DNA of 64,000 nucleotides from Streptomyces sp. GESEQ-4 (GTDB taxonomy: Bacteria > Actinomycetota > Actinomycetes > Streptomycetales > Streptomycetaceae): contig NZ_JAFFSU010000002.1 of the NCBI RefSeq assembly GCF_017948455.1, positions 1 to 64,000 of the forward strand. The letters run 5' to 3'. A model generated the notes under the pieces. It was not told where the DNA came from. It searched no databases and saw only the letters and a program-made list of their open reading frames with translations. Positions 38,027 to 45,515 of the stretch are shown piece by piece. How positions within the stretch are numbered: position 1 is the first letter of the stretch; the number at the start of each line of letters is the position of its first letter. The translations under genes and the position numbers were made by a program.

Positions 38027-38836
38027 TTACGCGAGCAGCTCCCCGTCGATGACCGTGACCGCGCGTCCGGTCAGCAGCGTGCGGTCGCCGCGCAGCTCGG
38101 TGCGGACGCGCCCGGAGCGGGGTGAGGCCTGGAGGCCGGTAAGGCCGGGGCGCCCGAGGCGCTCGGACCAGTAGGGGGCGAGGGCCGTGTGGGCGCTGCC
38201 GGTGACCGCGTCCTCGTCGATGCCGACGTTCGGGAAGAAGCAGCGGGAGACGTAGTCGTAGCCCCGCGTGGGGTCCTCGGCGCGGGCGGTGGCGATGATG
38301 CCGCGGGTGGAGTAGGCGGCGAGTGCCTTGTGGTCCGGTGCCAGGGCGTGGACGGTCTTCTCGTCGGCGAGTTCGAGGAGCAGGTCGCCGACGTTCGGGC
38401 CGGTGTCGAAGGCGGTGCGTGGCTCGGCGCCGAGCGCGTCGGTGACCCCGTCCGGCACGTCGACCGGGGTGAGCGGTGCGGTCGGGAAGTCCAGGGTGAT
38501 CGAGCCGTCCTCGCCCGGCGCCGCGACCAGTACGCCGCTGCGGGTGGCGAAGCGCACCGGGCCCTGATGCGCGCCGGTGGTGTGCAGGACGTGGGCCGCG
38601 GCGAGCGTGGCGTGGCCGCACATGGCGACCTCGGTGACGGGCGTGAACCAGCGCAGCGCCCAGTCGGCCTCGCCGCCCTCGGGCAGTCGGTGGGCGAAGG
38701 CCGTCTCGGCGTGGTTGACCTCCCTGGCCACGTTCTGGAGCCAGGTCTCGTCCGGGAAGGCGTCGAGGAGCAGGACGCCGGCCGGGTTGCCGGCGAAGGG
38801 GCGGTCGGTGAAGGCGTCGACGATTCGAATCCGCAT
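38027..38836 (-). CDS. PhzF-family isomerase/epimerase
   Basis: This 269-residue protein has the diaminopimelate-epimerase-like fold of PhzF. Landmarks are the N-terminal DAFTDRPFAGNPAGVLLL, the catalytic acid E44 in NHAETAF, GHATLAAAHVL in the second quarter and DEDAVTGSAHTALAPYW. The reaction here is unknown. Most Streptomyces members are not in phenazine clusters. It is single, convergent with the CPBP gene, and 9 bases separate their stops. Confidence 0.9.
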   Translation of the reverse strand: MRIRIVDAFTDRPFAGNPAGVLLLDAFPDETWLQNVAREVNHAETAFAHRLPEGGEADWALRWFTPVTEVAMCGHATLAAAHVLHTTGAHQGPVRFATRSGVLVAAPGEDGSITLDFPTAPLTPVDVPDGVTDALGAEPRTAFDTGPNVGDLLLELADEKTVHALAPDHKALAAYSTRGIIATARAEDPTRGYDYVSRCFFPNVGIDEDAVTGSAHTALAPYWSERLGRPGLTGLQASPRSGRVRTELRGDRTLLTGRAVTVIDGELLA

Positions 38837-38952
38837 GCCGCAGACGCTAGGCGCGGGGCGAAGCGGCAGGCCAAGGCCAATTCCGGGGTGCTGGACCGAT
38901 TTTGGTCCGGGCCGTGTTCAGGGCTGTCTTGGGGTCGTCTTCCTGGTGGGTG

Positions 38953-38984
38953 TTGCCGCGCGAGCTATTCCGATATATCGTTGA
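38953..38984 (+). promoter_or_regulatory. padR promoter with palindromic operator
   Basis: TTGCCG (38953-38958), 17 bases and TATCGT (38976-38981) make a plausible promoter. The perfect palindrome CGATATATCG (38971-38980) overlaps its -10 box, as in known PadR autoregulatory sites of the ATATATCG type. CGTTGA (38979-38984) also has an inverted partner TCAACG about 14 bases downstream. Confidence 0.65.
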
Positions 38985-39017
38985 GGCATCGCGACTGATC
39001 AACGACTGAGTGGAGTG

Positions 39018-39626
39018 ATGGCGATGCGTTCCCATGGATTCGAACGAGGACACGGTGGACACGGCTCGCACGAGCGAGGCGGATTCGAGGCCCTGCGCGG
39101 TGCCTTCGGGCCCTTCGGGCCGGGTGGCCCCGGCTTCGGCGGACCGGGCCCCTGGGGTCATCGAGGGCGCGGCGGACCGCGGGGGAGGGCGCGGCGCGGC
39201 GACGTACGCGCGTCGATCCTCGCCCTGCTGAAGGACCGGCCCATGCACGGTTACGAGATGATCCAGGAGATCGCCGAGCGTAGCGGCGGGGCGTGGAAGC
39301 CCAGCCCCGGCTCGGTGTACCCCACCCTCCAACTGCTGGAGGACGAGGGGCTGATCACCAGTGAGTCCGAGGGCGGCAAGAAGCTGTTCTCGCTCACCGA
39401 GGCCGGCCGTACCGCGGCCGAGGAGGGTCCCGAGGCGCCCTGGGAGGAGGCCTCCCGCGGCGTCGACTGGGAGGTCCTCGGCGAGATCCGGCAGGCCGGC
39501 TTCGGTCTGATGGAGGCCTTCGGGCAGGTCTGGAAGACCGGCAGCAAGGAACAGCGCGAGAAGGCGCTGGCCGTCATCAACGAGGCCCGCAAGAAGCTGT
39601 ACCTGATCCTCGCCGACGAGGACTGA
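39018..39626 (+). CDS. PadR-family transcriptional regulator
   Basis: This protein of about 202 residues has a Gly/His-rich N-terminal tail (about 1-60, with repeated GPFGPGG and HGGHGSHERGG) and then a PadR winged helix (RASILALLKDRPMHGYEMIQ, then GSVYPTLQLLEDEGLI and GGKKLFSLTEAG). A helical C-terminus for dimerisation follows. The His-rich tail might bind metal, which is my inference only. It probably represses itself through the CGATATATCG site. The stop codon lies inside a 10-bp tandem repeat. A GTG at 39015 is an alternative start. Confidence 0.9.
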   Translation: MAMRSHGFERGHGGHGSHERGGFEALRGAFGPFGPGGPGFGGPGPWGHRGRGGPRGRARRGDVRASILALLKDRPMHGYEMIQEIAERSGGAWKPSPGSVYPTLQLLEDEGLITSESEGGKKLFSLTEAGRTAAEEGPEAPWEEASRGVDWEVLGEIRQAGFGLMEAFGQVWKTGSKEQREKALAVINEARKKLYLILADED

Positions 39627-39690
39627 CGAGGACTGACGAGGACTGACGAGGACTGACGAGGACTGGCGGGGACTCGCGGGGGCTGACGAG
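39614..39690 (+). repeat. 10-bp tandem repeat spanning the padR stop codon
   Basis: GACTGACGAG occurs four times perfectly (39621-39660), with a half unit before it (39615-39620) and three degraded units after it (39661-39690). The unit supplies the last codons (Asp-Glu-Asp) and the TGA stop of padR, then runs on into the 3' untranslated region. Confidence 0.95.
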
Positions 39691-39714
39691 GTTCCAGGCT
39701 TGATCCCGGCGCGG

Positions 39715-39746
39715 GGCGCCCTCGCGGAGACATCCGCGGGGGCGCC
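39715..39746. terminator. Bidirectional terminator between padR and the SRPBCC gene
   Basis: A 14-bp stem (39715-39728 with 39733-39746, one T-G wobble) and a GACA loop lie between two convergent genes, 16 bases before the stop of the minus-strand gene. Confidence 0.8.
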
Positions 39747-39762
39747 TTCGCGTGTCCGGGGG

Positions 39763-40191
39763 TCAGGCCACCAGCCCCGCCAGCTTGCGCAGCGACTCGT
39801 TCAGCGCGGCCGTCGCCGAGTCCTTCAGCCGGCCCGCCATCAACGACACTGCGGCGCCCGTGAACTCGCCGTCGATGCGGACCGTGGTGGCGTCGCCGTC
39901 CGGCGTCAGGGTGTAGCGCGTGGCCAGGTCGACCGCCATCGGTCCCTTGCCGCGGATGGCCAGCACCCGGGCCGGCTCCAGTTCCTCGATGGTCCAGTCG
40001 ACCTCGGCCGGGAAGCCCATCAGCTTCAGGTTCTCCTGGAAGGTCCCGCCCACTGCGAGGGTCTCGGGGCCGCCCTTGGGGAAGCCGGTGTGGGTCGCGT
40101 TCCACTCGGCGTACGCGGACCAGTCCGTGAGCTGCGCCCACACCTTCTCCGCGGGGGCCCCGATCCGTGCCTCCGCGCTGACTTCGGCCAT
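39763..40191 (-). CDS. SRPBCC-family protein (Rv0910-type)
   Basis: This 142-residue START/Bet v 1-like protein has EARIGAPAEKVWAQLTDWSA at its N-terminus and a long C-terminal helix with LKDSATAALNESLRKLAGL. Close relatives are annotated as the toxin of the Rv0910/Rv0909 toxin-antitoxin pair in mycobacteria or as dimerising lipid-binding proteins. No antitoxin-like partner gene is adjacent, so a toxin role is doubtful. ATG 40191 is a clear start. Confidence 0.8.
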   Translation of the reverse strand: MAEVSAEARIGAPAEKVWAQLTDWSAYAEWNATHTGFPKGGPETLAVGGTFQENLKLMGFPAEVDWTIEELEPARVLAIRGKGPMAVDLATRYTLTPDGDATTVRIDGEFTGAAVSLMAGRLKDSATAALNESLRKLAGLVA

Positions 40192-40303
40192 GCGACCACC
40201 TCTTCGTGTCGGGCTACGGTGTCGCGGAACGTAGCCGCACGGCCTGCAACATTCAATACTGATGAACCGTCAGAAAATGTGGAGGCGGCCTGCCAGGCCG
40301 GCC

Positions 40304-40540
40304 TCAGCCGACCAGCCGTATCTCCGCCGCGTCGAACAGGTCCCACGCGCGCGGGAAGGCGCTCTCGTCGTGGCAGTGCCAGGCGTCCCAGAACAGGTCG
40401 GCCGGCAGTGCGTCCTCCGGGGCCCACACCCGGTACACGTACTGCCTGCCGTCGACGGCCGGAAGGGTCACCAGCCAGTACCTGCTCTCCATCCCTTTGT
40501 GGGGGACGTGCGACGGAGCGTTACGGTTGCGTGATCTCAT
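40304..40540 (-). CDS. Small protein of unknown function
   Basis: This 78-residue (from 40540) or 62-residue (from ATG 40492) protein is rich in Trp, Tyr and Asp: RYWLVTLPAVDGRQYVYRVW and ADLFWDAWHCHDESAFPRAW. The longer start lies close to the oppositely directed AAGGAGGAG at 40545. The shorter one begins just before the folded-looking part. I recognise no family. Aromatic-rich coding character and a clean stop support a real gene. Confidence 0.6.
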   Translation of the reverse strand: MRSRNRNAPSHVPHKGMESRYWLVTLPAVDGRQYVYRVWAPEDALPADLFWDAWHCHDESAFPRAWDLFDAAEIRLVG

Positions 40541-40653
40541 CCGTAAGGAGGAGATTGGGGCCGCCCGGGTCCACTCTCTGTGGGACGCGGTGGGACGCGA
40601 AAATGCTTCCCTCCGGGGATGTCCCGATCTGGAGGGACTGATGAGGTAGGGGT

Positions 40654-41184
40654 GTGCAACCCCGAATCCCCCGGCAGGCGGCCCAAGAACAGGGCGGCCG
40701 GCGAACGGACACCGATGCCGGGCTCAGTGACGAGCTGGCATCGGTGCTCTCCGGTGCCCGCCGACGTGCCGTGCGGGACGGGGACCGGCAGATCGACACC
40801 GCCCATCTGCTGCACTCGCTCCTGGAGTCCGACCCCGAGGTGCGGGCCGTCTTCGAGGACGGGCCGCAGGTGGCCCGGCTGCTCGGCTACCTCGTGCAGC
40901 GCAGCATCGGCTACGGCCTGCGCTGGCAGGGCGCCGTCGAGGACTCCGGTGCCGTACCCGTGGTGACGGGCGAGGCGGGCTTCTCTCCGCTCGCCGCGGG
41001 CGCGATGGAGTACGCCCGCGAGCGTGCTGTCCGGCGCGGTGGCGAACCGGCGCTCGGGATCGACCTGCTCGCCGCCATCGTCGTGGACCCGCAGGCACGC
41101 GCGGTCGAGGTGCTCGACCGTGCCGGGGTCGATCCGCACGCCCTCTACGTTCGGATCGAGAGGTACTTGGCGAAGACCGGCTGA
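40654..41184 (+). CDS. Clp N-terminal domain protein
   Basis: This 176-residue protein consists of one Clp-N (double repeat) domain without ATPase modules: SVLSGARRRAVRDGDRQIDT, then AHLLHSLLESDPEVRAVF and the second repeat GGEPALGIDLLAAIVVDPQA. Such stand-alone domains resemble the part of ClpA/ClpC that binds adaptors or substrates. They may modulate ClpC or bind unfolded proteins. Starting at GTG 40654, it is preceded by GAGGTAGGGG. Single gene. Confidence 0.85.
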   Translation: MQPRIPRQAAQEQGGRRTDTDAGLSDELASVLSGARRRAVRDGDRQIDTAHLLHSLLESDPEVRAVFEDGPQVARLLGYLVQRSIGYGLRWQGAVEDSGAVPVVTGEAGFSPLAAGAMEYARERAVRRGGEPALGIDLLAAIVVDPQARAVEVLDRAGVDPHALYVRIERYLAKTG

Positions 41185-41249
41185 CCGGCCGACGGCCTGG
41201 GTACCGTCCACGCGATGAGACAGGTGTCATCGGGGGTGACGCTCATGTC

Positions 41250-42275
41250 ATGGCCTGTCATCATGTGCCGGTGCATACGTCAGACAGCAGCGGCGGCAGC
41301 GGCAGCGGTGGAAAGGGCGTGGGGCTCGGTCTCGCGCTCGCTTCCGCGCTCGCCTTCGGGGGATCCGGTGTCGCGGCCAAGCCGCTGATCGAGGCCGGAC
41401 TCGACCCGCTCCACGTGGTGTGGCTGAGGGTGGCGGGGGCCGCCCTGGTGATGCTGCCGCTGGCCGTGCGTCACCGTTCGCTGCTGCGCCGGCGGCCCGC
41501 GCTGCTCGCCGGGTTCGGGCTGTTCGCCGTCGCCGGTGTCCAGGCCTGCTACTTCGCCTCGATCTCCCGGATCCCCGTCGGGGTCGCCCTGCTCGTCGAG
41601 TACTTCGCACCCGCCCTCATTCTCGGCTGGGTGCGGTTCGTGCAGCGGCGGCCGGTCACGCGTGCGGCGGCGCTCGGCGTGGTCCTCGCGGTCGGTGGGC
41701 TCGCCTGCGTCGTGGAGGTGTGGTCCGGGCTGAGCTTCGACGCGCTCGGACTGCTGCTCGCGTTCGGTGCGGCTTGCTGCCAGGTTGGCTACTTCGTGCT
41801 GTCCGACCATGGCGGCGACTCCGGCGCGGAGGCGCCTGATCCGCTGGGCGTCATCGCCTACGGCCTGCTGGTCGGCGCCGCGGTGCTGACCGTTGTCGCC
41901 CGCCCGTGGCGCATGGAGTGGTCGCTGCTGGCGGACAGCGCGGACATGAACGGGACGCCGGTCGCCGCGGGTCTGTTGCTCGGGTGGATCGTGCTGGTGG
42001 CCACGGTGGTTGCGTATGTGACCGGCGTGGTGTCCGTGCGGCGGCTGTCACCGCAGGTCGCGGGTGTGGTGGCCTGCCTTGAGGCGGTCATTGCGACGGT
42101 GCTTGCGTGGGTGTTGCTCGGGGAGCACCTTTCGGCTCCGCAGATTGTGGGTGGGGTGGTGGTGCTGGTGGGGGCGTTCATTGCGCAGTCTTCGGCGCCG
42201 GGGAAGGGGTCTGGGGAGCCGGTTGCCGCTGGGGGTGCGGAGATGCGGGTGTCGGCGCGGGGGACGACCGAGTAG
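41250..42275 (+). CDS. EamA/DMT-family transporter
   Basis: This 341-residue membrane protein has ten hydrophobic segments in two EamA halves (FGGSGVAAKPLIEAGLDPLH early; VACLEAVIATVLAWVLLGEH late). The family exports amino acids, nucleobases or other metabolites. The substrate is not predictable here. The N-terminus is Ser/Gly-rich. The C-terminal ~25 residues are hydrophilic. It is convergent with the flavin oxidoreductase-family gene, and a dispersed palindromic element lies between them. Confidence 0.88.
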   Translation: MACHHVPVHTSDSSGGSGSGGKGVGLGLALASALAFGGSGVAAKPLIEAGLDPLHVVWLRVAGAALVMLPLAVRHRSLLRRRPALLAGFGLFAVAGVQACYFASISRIPVGVALLVEYFAPALILGWVRFVQRRPVTRAAALGVVLAVGGLACVVEVWSGLSFDALGLLLAFGAACCQVGYFVLSDHGGDSGAEAPDPLGVIAYGLLVGAAVLTVVARPWRMEWSLLADSADMNGTPVAAGLLLGWIVLVATVVAYVTGVVSVRRLSPQVAGVVACLEAVIATVLAWVLLGEHLSAPQIVGGVVVLVGAFIAQSSAPGKGSGEPVAAGGAEMRVSARGTTE

Positions 42276-42287
42276 GTGCCTCGCTGG

Positions 42288-42365
42288 GTGGGTGTGTCGT
42301 GTGCGGGTCGGATGTGGCTGGTCGCGCAGTTCCCCGCGCCCCTTTCGGGGCGCTGTGCGAACCGC
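42288..42365 (+). repeat. Dispersed palindromic element, copy 2
   Basis: The core is TGGCTGGTCGCGCAGTTCCC (about 42315-42334), followed by the hairpin GCGCCCC-TTTC-GGGGCGC and then TGTGCGAACCG. It lies between the convergent EamA and PNPOx-family genes and may act as their shared terminator. Confidence 0.85.
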
Positions 42366-42391
42366 TCCTCACATGGTGCGCCTGCGTTGGG

Positions 42392-43078
42392 TCACAGGGA
42401 CGCCAGGTAGTCCGGGAGTTTTGTGTCGGGGGCCAGTTGGGCGTCCGCGACCGGGGTGTCGTAGCCCTTGCGCAGGGGGACTACTCCGGCCCAGTGGGGG
42501 AGGGCGAGGTCGTCGGGCTCGTCGTTCACGCCGCCGGTGCGGGCCTTGGCGGAGACCTCGTCTAGGTCCAGGCGGATGACGGCGGTGGCGGCCAGTTCCT
42601 TCTTGTTGGCGGGGCGGGCGTCGTTGGCGCGTCCGGGTACGACCTGGTCGACGAGGGCGTCGAGGGCGGCCCGCTTCTCGTCGGGGTCGGTGACGTCGTG
42701 GGCGACGCCGTGCACCACGACTGAGCGGTAGTTGATCGAGTGGTGGAAGGCCGAGCGGGCCAGGATGAGCGCGTCCACGTGTGTGACCGTCAGGCACACG
42801 GGGAGGCCCGGGTCGGTCTGGCCCGTCATCCGCAGGGGGCGGGAACCGGTCGAGCCGTGCACGTAGAGCCGCTCGCCGACCCGGGCGTACAGGGTGGGCA
42901 GCACCACCGGCGCTCCGTCGCGGACGAAGCCGAGGTGGCAGACGTAGGCCTCGTCGAGTATCGCGTGCACCAGATCCCTGTCGTACGACGCCCGGTCGGC
43001 GGAGCGCGTGGGAACGGTGCGGTCGGTGGGTGTGTAGGCGGCCTGGTGTCGCGTCGGCTGCTGCTGGGTTCCCTGCAT
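42392..43078 (-). CDS. Pyridoxamine 5'-phosphate oxidase-family flavin-binding protein
   Basis: This 228-residue protein has the split-barrel FMN-binding fold: HAILDEAYVCHLGFVRDGAP, PTLYARVGERLYVHGSTGSR and NYRSVVVHGVAHDVTDPDEK. It resembles the Nim/PNPOx-like group rather than true PdxH. ATG 43078 is used because GGAGGG lies at 43086-43091 on this strand. It is divergent from a MocR regulator, which uses PLP, so a vitamin B6-related function is a reasonable guess. The shared 35-base intergenic region holds a palindrome. Confidence 0.85.
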   Translation of the reverse strand: MQGTQQQPTRHQAAYTPTDRTVPTRSADRASYDRDLVHAILDEAYVCHLGFVRDGAPVVLPTLYARVGERLYVHGSTGSRPLRMTGQTDPGLPVCLTVTHVDALILARSAFHHSINYRSVVVHGVAHDVTDPDEKRAALDALVDQVVPGRANDARPANKKELAATAVIRLDLDEVSAKARTGGVNDEPDDLALPHWAGVVPLRKGYDTPVADAQLAPDTKLPDYLASL

Positions 43079-43106
43079 TGCGCCCTCCATTGCACTAGTG
43101 CATAAT
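43078..43106 (+). promoter_or_regulatory. MocR gene promoter with overlapping operator
   Basis: TTGCGC (43078-43083), 17 bases and CATAAT (43101-43106) form a good promoter. The perfect 12-bp palindrome TGCACTAGTGCA (43091-43102) occupies the end of the spacer and the start of the -10 box. The -35 box overlaps the start codon of the divergent gene. Transcription would begin at about 43112-43114. Confidence 0.7.
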
Positions 43107-43113
43107 TGACTTT

Positions 43114-44445
43114 GTGCTAGAAGGATATCGGATCAGTGGGCGGCGCGCAGCCGAGATTGCGGCCAGCGTCGAGAGCGCGGTGGGCTCGGGCGGGCTGGAG
43201 CCGGGCCAACTTCTGCCGCCGATGCGGGAGTTGGCGGTCGAGCTGGGCGTGAATCCAAATACGGTCGCGGCGGCGTACCGCATCCTGCGTGAGCGCGGGG
43301 TCATCGAGACCGCCGGGCGTCGTGGCAGCCGGGTGCGGTCCAAGCCGGCCACCACGGGGCGCGAGTACCTCCGGGTGGACGTGCCCGAGGGGGTGCGGGA
43401 CGTGGCGAGCGGCAACCCCGATCCCGCGCTGCTGCCTTCGCTGGCCAAGGCGTTCGCGGTGGCCGCCGAGCAGGGCGACCGCGAGCCCGTGCTGTACGGG
43501 GACGAGCCGGTGGAACCGGAGTTGGCCCGTCGCGTGCGGGCCGATCTGGACGCGGGCGGTGTGCCGGACGGGCCCTTCACAGTGACCTCCGGCTCCCTCG
43601 ACGCCATCGAGCGTGTCCTCGCCGCGCACCTCAAGCCCGGGGACACGGTCGCCGTCGAGGACCCCGGCTGGGGCAGCCTGCTCGACCTCGTCCCCGCGCT
43701 CGGGCTGCGCACCGCCCCCGTCGGCGTCGACGACGACGGCCCGCTCCCCGATGACGTACGCCGTGTCCTCGAGGCCGGGGCGCGCGCCCTGATCGTCACC
43801 GACCGGGCGCAGAACCCGACCGGCGCCGCGGTGAGCGCGTCACGCGCGCGTGCCCTGCGTGCCGTGTTGCGTGAACACCCGGACATCCTGCTGATCGACG
43901 ACGATCACGGGCACGGCATCGTCGACCTGCCTCTGCACACCCTCGCCGGTGTCACCGGCAGCTGGGCCTTCGTGCGCTCGGTCGCCAAGGCGTACGGCCC
44001 CGATCTGCGGCTCGCCGTGCTCACCGGGGACGCCGTCACCGTCGACCGGGTGTGCGGGCGGCACCGGCTCGGGCCCGGCTGGGTGAGTCGGATCACCCAG
44101 CGGGCCGTCGTACGGCTGTGGGCCGACGGCGCGGTGGACGCGCGCGCGGTGTCGGCGGCGTACGGGGAGCGCCGGGACGCGCTGATCGGCGCGCTCGCTG
44201 AGCGCGGGGTCGCCGCGTACGGGCGCAGCGGTCTGAACGTCTGGATTCCCGTGCCGGACGAGACCGGAGCGGTGGCCCGTCTGCTGCATGCCGGCTGGGC
44301 CGTCGCCCCTGGTGCTCGTTTCCGGATGAGTGCACCGCCGGGCATCCGGGTCACCGTCTCGACGCTGGCGGTGGACGAGACGGTGGGGCTGGCGGATGCG
44401 ATCGCTTCAGCGGTGGGGCCGGCGGCGATCCGGAACTACGTCTGA
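43114..44445 (+). CDS. MocR/PdxR-type GntR regulator with aminotransferase domain
   Basis: This 443-residue protein has a N-terminal GntR winged helix (about 10-75: PPMRELAVELGVNPNTVAAA, then YRILRERGVIETAGRRGSRV) and a fold-type I aminotransferase domain (about 100-440). The PLP lysine is in RSVAKAYGPDLRLAVL, and PLP contacts include VTDRAQNPTG and LIDDDHGHG. Proteins of this type sense PLP or amino-acid derivatives and usually control a divergent gene, here a PNPOx-family gene. GTG 43114 has no ribosome site and coincides with the predicted transcript start, so the mRNA is probably leaderless. Its 3' end overlaps the convergent EamA gene by 10 bases. Confidence 0.9.
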   Translation: MLEGYRISGRRAAEIAASVESAVGSGGLEPGQLLPPMRELAVELGVNPNTVAAAYRILRERGVIETAGRRGSRVRSKPATTGREYLRVDVPEGVRDVASGNPDPALLPSLAKAFAVAAEQGDREPVLYGDEPVEPELARRVRADLDAGGVPDGPFTVTSGSLDAIERVLAAHLKPGDTVAVEDPGWGSLLDLVPALGLRTAPVGVDDDGPLPDDVRRVLEAGARALIVTDRAQNPTGAAVSASRARALRAVLREHPDILLIDDDHGHGIVDLPLHTLAGVTGSWAFVRSVAKAYGPDLRLAVLTGDAVTVDRVCGRHRLGPGWVSRITQRAVVRLWADGAVDARAVSAAYGERRDALIGALAERGVAAYGRSGLNVWIPVPDETGAVARLLHAGWAVAPGARFRMSAPPGIRVTVSTLAVDETVGLADAIASAVGPAAIRNYV

Positions 44446-45440
44446 GGGCGTCGGGTCAGTGCGGCGACCGGTCGGTGGTTGTCTGCGGGTCCGTCTTGGC
44501 TGGTCGCGCAGTTCCCCGCGCCCCTGTCGGGGCGCTGTCGAACCGTAGCCGACCTCGCCTGCGTCAGTGCCGCTCCCGCCAGGACGATGACCGCTCCCAC
44601 TGGTGTCCACCAGTTCAGTGTCTCGCCCAGGATCGCGACGCCCGCGGTCGTGGCGATGACGGGGATGAAGTACGTGACCATCGTGGCCGTGGTGGGGCCG
44701 ACCTCGGCGACCAGGCCGTACTGGATCAGGAAGGCGAGGCCGGTGCCGAGTGTGCCCAGGGCTGCTATCGCCAGGAGCGGGCCGACGGCGACCTGTGTCG
44801 GCCAGGATGTGAACAGTGGGGTCACGACGGCCAGTTGCAGGGTGGCGAGCAGCAACTGGGCGCCGGTCAGCGAGAGATGCGAGTGGTCTGATCCGGCGAG
44901 GGTGCGGCGGACGTAGATCCAGCCGATCGGATAGCTCAGGGACGCTCCCAGTGCCATCGCCGTGCCCGTGGCGTCCAGGCCGTGGAAGCCCTGCCAGGCG
45001 CCGAGCACCGTGAGGACGCCGAGGAAGCCGAGGCCGAGACCGGCGACGCGGACACGGGTGGGCCGGTCCTCGGAGAGGGCGACCAGGGAGAGGGCCATGC
45101 CCCACAGCGGCGAGGTGGCGTTGCAGATGCCGGCCAGGGTGGACGGGATGGTCAGCTCGGCGTAGGCGAAGAGCGAGAACGGGAGCGCGTTGAGCAGGAA
45201 CGCGGCGACCGCGAGGTGCCCCCAGGTCCGCGGCTCGCGCGGCAGCCGCTGCCGCTTCATCGCCATCGCGGCCGCGAGCACCGCCGTCCCGAACACCAAC
45301 CGGCCCAGCGTGACCTGGAAGGGGGCATAGCCCTCGGTGCCCACCTTGATGAGCAGGAAGCTGAAGCCCCAGACCAGGGCGAGGACGCCGAAGCGAAGCC
45401 GCCAGTCGAGGGCGGCACGGAGGGGGGTAGGGGTGCTCAT
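44436..45440 (-). CDS. EamA/DMT-family transporter with repeat-derived C-terminal tail
   Basis: This 334-residue protein has ten membrane segments (VLALVWGFSFLLIKVGTEG; NATSPLWGMALSLVALSEDR; ILGETLNWWTPVGAVIVLAG) and then about 38 extra hydrophilic residues. That tail is encoded by a copy of the dispersed palindromic element (44471-44546) read in the minus direction (RGAGNCATSQDGPADNHRPV), so the normal stop seems to have been lost or replaced. It is divergent from a LysR gene, which probably controls it. Substrate unknown. Confidence 0.87.
   Translation of the reverse strand: MSTPTPLRAALDWRLRFGVLALVWGFSFLLIKVGTEGYAPFQVTLGRLVFGTAVLAAAMAMKRQRLPREPRTWGHLAVAAFLLNALPFSLFAYAELTIPSTLAGICNATSPLWGMALSLVALSEDRPTRVRVAGLGLGFLGVLTVLGAWQGFHGLDATGTAMALGASLSYPIGWIYVRRTLAGSDHSHLSLTGAQLLLATLQLAVVTPLFTSWPTQVAVGPLLAIAALGTLGTGLAFLIQYGLVAEVGPTTATMVTYFIPVIATTAGVAILGETLNWWTPVGAVIVLAGAALTQARSATVRQRPDRGAGNCATSQDGPADNHRPVAALTRRPQT
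44471..44546 (+). repeat. Dispersed palindromic element, copy 3
   Basis: The core TTGGCTGGTCGCGCAGTTCC is followed by the hairpin GCGCCCC-TGTC-GGGGCGC and TGTCGAACCG. This copy lies within the 3' coding end of the minus-strand EamA gene, just past the end of the MocR gene, and is translated on the minus strand. Confidence 0.85.
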
Positions 45441-45465
45441 GGCGACCAGGGTGGTGGACCATGAC

Positions 45466-45512
45466 CTCGTAGCACAAGCTAGATTTTCCGCACGGTATCT
45501 CGTAGCATTGCT
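45466..45512. promoter_or_regulatory. LysR-type control region
   Basis: The 75-base divergent region contains a direct repeat CTCGTAGCA (45466-45474 and 45499-45507). Each copy starts a small inverted repeat: TAGC-N4-GCTA (45470-45481) and AGCA-T-TGCT (45504-45512). Such paired sites are typical of LysR regulators controlling themselves and the divergent gene. Confidence 0.55.
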
Positions 45513-45515
45513 TAC

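Noticed and set aside
39763..40191. Toxin of an Rv0910-type toxin-antitoxin pair
   Set aside because: The fold fits but no small antitoxin gene overlaps or adjoins it. SRPBCC protein is the safer call.
40555..40641. A 28-codon ORF from TTG after a perfect AAGGAGGAG
   Set aside because: The spacing from the ribosome site is only about 3 bases, the product has no recognisable features and the start is TTG. It may be chance, since the site also lies next to the start of a minus-strand gene.
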